From contig NZ_JAFBCC010000001.1 of NCBI RefSeq assembly GCF_016907495.1, positions 1,798,001 to 1,862,000 of the forward strand: a DNA stretch of 64,000 nucleotides. Reading direction: 5' to 3'. The number at the start of each line of letters is the position of its first letter. Positions within the stretch are counted from its first letter, which is position 1. Both the position numbers and the translations under genes were made by a program. The DNA is from Arthrobacter tumbae. Lineage in GTDB: Bacteria > Actinomycetota > Actinomycetes > Actinomycetales > Micrococcaceae. The notes under the pieces were generated by a model, which saw nothing but the letters and a program-made list of their open reading frames with translations, was not told the DNA's origin and ran no database searches. Positions 60,616 through 64,000 of the stretch are shown piece after piece.

Positions 60616-62549
60616 GCGTTATTGGAACCGGGCTGCTGGTGTTGAGCTTCGCGGCTGCCCTCGTTGCCATGCTGTTGTGGGCGGCAGCCGCGCGAAAGAG
60701 GTTTCAGGCAACGCGCGTGAGTGCAGGTGCCCGCGGGGCCTCCTATCTGTCGCTCGTCTTCATCCTCGGGGCCGTTGCGCTGATGGAATTTGCCCTCCTC
60801 CAGGGCGGAACCGGGCTGAACTATCCTGCCACCGTCACCGAACCGGGGCTGCCCACCTATTACAGGTTCACCTCGCTCTGGTCTGCCATGGAAGGGTCGT
60901 TGATGCTGTGGCTGCTGACCCTCGCAGCAGTAATGGTACTTTTCATAGCCCGCCGGACACGGTCCGGTTCTCAGGATGATCCGATTGCGAGCGGGGTGCT
61001 GTGCGGGCTGGTAGCTGCTTTCGGGCTGGTTGTTCTGATCGCCCACCCCTTCGCCGCAACAGGGGAGCTCAACGGCAGCCCGAGTCCACTACTGCAGGAC
61101 CACCCGGCCATGGGTATCCACCCACCGCTGCTCTACTTGGGATTCGCTGGACTGGCCGTACCGTTTGCGCTCTCCTTCGCGGCGCCGCGCGACCGTTCCT
61201 CGAGCGTACTGTGGGCGCGGAGCGTGTACGCCTGGACCGTCGGATCCTGGATTCCACTAACTGCCGGGATTCTGCTTGGCGCATGGTGGTCTTACGCCGT
61301 CCTTGGGTGGGGCGGGTACTGGGCTTGGGACCCAGTAGAGAACGCGTCCCTGATGCCGTGGCTGCTGGCCACGGCTCTCCTGCACTCCATCGGTCCACGT
61401 ACGCGAGCAGCGGGATGGTACCTGTGGTCCATCGTGCTCGCAGGGGCAGCGTTCTCTTTCGTGCTGCTCGCCACTTTTCTTACGAGGTCCGGCGTCGTTC
61501 AAAGCATCCATGCCTTCAGCACTTCGCCACTGGGCCCCGCACTGCTCCTCATCCTGGCGCTGGCAGCAGGCGCCTGGATCATCAACGCGGCAAGGGCCGG
61601 CAGGGTTCTCCGGCGCAGTATGTCGGATGCCCCACTGGTCAGCCGCCAGACCGCCGTGCTGGTGAACCGTATCCTGCTCGTACTGATCACCGGAATCATC
61701 CTGCTGGGTTCGGTGGTTCCCACCGCCATGCTCGCGGTGACCGGAGAGCGGGTTTCCGTCGGTCCGCCCTGGTATGCACGCACCATCGCGCCGCTGGCGC
61801 TGCTGCTGTTGCTGTCCATGGCGCTTGCCCCGCTCCTGCGCTGGCGTCAGCTCGGCCGGGCCGAGCTGGTGCAGGCGCTGAAGCTGCCCGCCATCTGCTC
61901 TGCCGCGGTGGTCGCAATCACTGCCTTCACAACAAGTGACCTCTGGCTCTCAATAGCATCCGGGATTGCGGGATTCGTCATCGCCGACCTGGTGAGACGC
62001 TGCTCCACCCCAGCGAAGCGCAGCCTACGGTCGATCGGAGCCCTCCTCGCCCATTTTGGATTCGCAGTAGGAGCAGTTGCGGTGGTTGCCGGGGGTCAGG
62101 CCACCACCACGGAGCAGACCGTCCTTATCGGCGAGTCCCTTCAAACGCAGGGCACCAGCGCCACCCTCATCACGGTTGAACGCTTCGACGACGGGCGCCG
62201 AAGCATTGCCGAAGCCAGCGTTCTACTGGGGGATGGCGAGAAACCGCTGGGGATAGTCGAACCCCAATTGCGCTGGTATGAACAGCAGGGAACGGTTCTG
62301 GCCGGACCGGCAATCAGATCCGAACCTTTCCGGGACGTCTATGTCACCCTGCTCAACGTTGATCCTTCCGAAGGGAGCGCACATCTGCGGCTGACGGTGA
62401 ACCCCCTCATCTCCTGGCTTTGGGTTTCGGGGCTGCTGGTGGTGACCGGCTCCGCCGTGGCTGCGCTGCCGGGCAGTCGCAGGAGGCAGAACAGTCCGCC
62501 ACCAGAAGTCTCCTTGAAGCCGCACGCTTCCAAGGGAGCGGGATCATGA
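60612..62549 (+). CDS. ccmF: Cytochrome c heme lyase subunit CcmF
   Basis: 645 residues, many helices. Hallmarks: GIHPPLLYLGFAGLAVPFAL, the WWD motif LGWGGYWAWDPVENASLMPW, FLTRSGVVQSIHAFS and a long extracytoplasmic loop before the last helix. It joins heme from CcmE to apocytochrome thiols together with CcmH. GTGA overlap with ccmE. Confidence 0.93.
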   Translation: MSVIGTGLLVLSFAAALVAMLLWAAAARKRFQATRVSAGARGASYLSLVFILGAVALMEFALLQGGTGLNYPATVTEPGLPTYYRFTSLWSAMEGSLMLWLLTLAAVMVLFIARRTRSGSQDDPIASGVLCGLVAAFGLVVLIAHPFAATGELNGSPSPLLQDHPAMGIHPPLLYLGFAGLAVPFALSFAAPRDRSSSVLWARSVYAWTVGSWIPLTAGILLGAWWSYAVLGWGGYWAWDPVENASLMPWLLATALLHSIGPRTRAAGWYLWSIVLAGAAFSFVLLATFLTRSGVVQSIHAFSTSPLGPALLLILALAAGAWIINAARAGRVLRRSMSDAPLVSRQTAVLVNRILLVLITGIILLGSVVPTAMLAVTGERVSVGPPWYARTIAPLALLLLLSMALAPLLRWRQLGRAELVQALKLPAICSAAVVAITAFTTSDLWLSIASGIAGFVIADLVRRCSTPAKRSLRSIGALLAHFGFAVGAVAVVAGGQATTTEQTVLIGESLQTQGTSATLITVERFDDGRRSIAEASVLLGDGEKPLGIVEPQLRWYEQQGTVLAGPAIRSEPFRDVYVTLLNVDPSEGSAHLRLTVNPLISWLWVSGLLVVTGSAVAALPGSRRRQNSPPPEVSLKPHASKGAGS

Positions 62550-63046
62550 GCCGCAGCAGAATTGTCACCCTGATCCCTCTGTTGCTGATTTCCCTGTGCA
62601 CCTCCTGCACAACCGGCGTCCCGGAACAGGATCCATATCCGGCGCCTTCACTGGCCGGCCCTGACCTGACCGGGCGGCAGTGGAACGTTGAGGAGCATCG
62701 AGGTGCGGTAGTGCTCGTGTCGGTCTGGGCTTCGTGGTGCGGCCCCTGCCGGGATGAAGTGCCGGTGCTCTCAGCCGTCGATGAGCAGTATGACCCCGAC
62801 GAACTCCTCGTACTCGGCTTGATCTTTCGCGACAACCCCGACGCCGCCCACCAGTTCATCGAGGAGGAACGGCCCAGCTTCCCCAGCGTCGTCGACGCTG
62901 ATGGCACAATCGCGGTTGACTGGGGAGTGTCAGCGCTGCCGCAATCTTTCGTCATTGACCGGAACGGCACCGTTGTAGCCCGCCACTTCGGTGCGGTGAC
63001 GCAGGAGTGGATTGACGACGTCGTTATTCCGGAGGTAGCGCGATGA
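62546..63046 (+). CDS. ccmG: Thiol:disulfide oxidoreductase CcmG/DsbE
   Basis: 166 residues. N-terminal signal or anchor (about 5-21, with a Cys-rich end LCTSC that could be a lipobox), then a thioredoxin fold with VWASWCGPCRDEVPVLS and cis-Pro region VSALPQSFVID. It reduces the CXXCH cysteines before heme attachment. ATGA overlap with ccmF; ATGA overlap with ccmH. Confidence 0.92.
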   Translation: MSRSRIVTLIPLLLISLCTSCTTGVPEQDPYPAPSLAGPDLTGRQWNVEEHRGAVVLVSVWASWCGPCRDEVPVLSAVDEQYDPDELLVLGLIFRDNPDAAHQFIEEERPSFPSVVDADGTIAVDWGVSALPQSFVIDRNGTVVARHFGAVTQEWIDDVVIPEVAR

Positions 63047-63948
63047 CACGCCCGTGGTATCGCCTGGCCCTTGGCTGCGTAGGGCTGCTCGCCCTTGCCG
63101 GCCTTGTCTTCGCGGGTTTCACCGCCCCCGAACGATCCCTGGAGGAGCGCACCCGGGAAGTCGCCCAAACCCTCAAATGCCTGACCTGCATCGGCGAGGA
63201 CGTAGCCGATTCGACGGCTCCGGTTGCTGCGGCGATGCGCATGAGTATCTCGGAGCAGATTGAGCTGGGTAAGTCGCCACAGGAGATCCGCCAGTGGTTC
63301 GCGGACCGGTACGGGCCTGGCGTGCTGCTTGAACCACCGATGGCAGGCACGGGGCTGTTGATGTGGCTGCTTCCAGCGTCGCTGATCGGATGTGCGGCAT
63401 GGTGCCTTTTCCGGCAGGCTAGAAATCGGTCAGGATGGATTCCTCTTGCCGCCGTGCTGGCCATTGCCGCAGCGGTACTGGCGTGGCGAATTCCCCAGGG
63501 AGGAAGCGTTCTCCAGGCTGGGTCAGCGGAGCCAACTGACAACACTGAATCTTTGCTGTCCCAGGCTGTTGCCGATGCGCCGGGAGACATAAGCCTTCAT
63601 CTCGCTTACGGACGCGAACTCCAGAGGCAGGATAGGCATAGTGAAGCCGCAGTGCAGTACGCCACGGCAGCGCGGCTTGATCCATACAATGTGGAAATCA
63701 TCTATCTGGAGGCCTCGGCGCTCGTGCGTGCGGGGGCTCCCGAGTCCGCTGTGCCGCACCTCGAGAGGAACCTGCAACAAAAGCCGGACCATTCGCCGTC
63801 GCTGCTGCTGCTCGGGACGCTGCAGGCACGAAGCGGGAATCCGGGCGGGGCGGAACTGCTCGAACGCTTCCTTGTGTTGAATGACGGTCATCCGTCCGCG
63901 GATGATGTCCGGAAACTGATCGAAACCGTCCGGGAGGTGAACCCATGA
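63043..63948 (+). CDS. ccmH: CcmH with C-terminal TPR (CcmI-like) domain
   Basis: 301 residues. Signal/anchor 1-25, CcmH domain with LKCLTCIGEDVADSTAPVA, the redox CXXC pair, and SPQEIRQWFADRYGPGVLLE; two helices (about 105-120 and 130-148); then TPR units from about 165 (LHLAYGRELQRQDRHSEAAV, SPSLLLLGTLQARSGNPGGA). The TPR part would hold the apocytochrome C-terminus, as CcmI does. ATGA overlap with the following truncated gene. Confidence 0.92.
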   Translation: MTRPWYRLALGCVGLLALAGLVFAGFTAPERSLEERTREVAQTLKCLTCIGEDVADSTAPVAAAMRMSISEQIELGKSPQEIRQWFADRYGPGVLLEPPMAGTGLLMWLLPASLIGCAAWCLFRQARNRSGWIPLAAVLAIAAAVLAWRIPQGGSVLQAGSAEPTDNTESLLSQAVADAPGDISLHLAYGRELQRQDRHSEAAVQYATAARLDPYNVEIIYLEASALVRAGAPESAVPHLERNLQQKPDHSPSLLLLGTLQARSGNPGGAELLERFLVLNDGHPSADDVRKLIETVREVNP

Positions 63949-64000
63949 GGCAGTTGCTCAACGTAATCGGCGCGCTTCTGTGCTGCGCGGTGCTTGCAGG
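63945..64000 (+). CDS. N-terminus of a further operon gene (3' truncated)
   Basis: Only 18 codons are visible: MRQLLNVIGALLCCAVLA, a short basic start and a hydrophobic run, which fits a signal peptide or membrane anchor. The ATG overlaps the ccmH stop by 4 bp, so the operon continues. Identity cannot be told. Confidence 0.6.
   Translation, partial: MRQLLNVIGALLCCAVLA

Noticed and set aside
1..64000. CRISPR arrays, tRNA or rRNA genes, insertion sequences, prophage
   Set aside because: No regularly spaced direct repeats, cloverleaf-like tRNA sequence, rRNA segment, transposase or integrase motif was recognised by eye.

Overview
The window is high-GC and densely coding, with many GTG and TTG starts, 1-4 bp stop/start overlaps, Tat signals, ROK and LacI repressors and SigK-like and ANTAR regulators. 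This points to an actinobacterium, most likely Micrococcaceae (Arthrobacter-like). That is inferred from gene content and style, not from an rRNA gene. No rRNA, tRNA, CRISPR array, transposase or integrase was recognised.

Layout. (a) 0-0.8 kb: end of an Asp23/AmaP envelope-stress locus. (b) 0.86-7.1 kb: alpha-glucoside module (GH13 glucosidase, lipoprotein binding protein, two permeases, LacI repressor) with a palindromic operator; it has no ATPase gene of its own. (c) 7.2-11.8 kb: housekeeping genes (AlaX editing protein, MFS exporter, a conserved unknown, exonuclease III, NAD synthetase). (d) 11.9-21 kb: sugar/cyclitol catabolic locus with two TIM-barrel isomerases, two Gfo/Idh/MocA dehydrogenases and a ribose-type ABC importer, followed by a polyprenyl diphosphate synthase. 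(e) 21-36 kb: two ROK repressors, a secreted sorbosone/glucose dehydrogenase-like protein with a PKD domain, a complete ebo-type metabolite-traffic operon (24.9-31.9 kb), and two exported TIM-barrel proteins. (f) 36-37.3 kb: a solitary AbiEi-HTH/DUF559 nuclease-like gene flanked by two copies of a ~93 bp inverted-repeat element. (g) 37.4-48.3 kb: mixed core genes (pyrE, phosphatases, SpoU methyltransferase, MarR, SigK-like sigma factor, class II aldolase, DUF3151, MHS transporter, CHRD protein, GAF-ANTAR protein). (h) 48.8-64 kb: a formaldehyde-dehydrogenase-like ADH, a CopD-CtaG copper protein, and a tightly coupled operon of more than 12 kb that runs off the window: GMC dehydrogenase with its Tat subunit, cupredoxin-like lipoprotein, caa3 oxidase subunit II, subunit I+III fusion, small membrane protein, cytochrome c, then CcmC-CcmE-CcmF-CcmG-CcmH.

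Two systems stand out. The first is the ebo operon: myo-inositol-phosphate synthase and an EboA domain fused to a TIM barrel replace the textbook eboABCDEF layout, it has no EboD, and it sits beside exported TIM-barrel isomerases. This suggests that a cyclitol- or sugar-derived metabolite is made or modified and moved across the membrane. The second is the oxidase operon, which carries its own System I cytochrome c maturation genes although Gram-positive actinobacteria normally use System II. It looks like a self-contained dehydrogenase-to-oxygen electron-transfer module.
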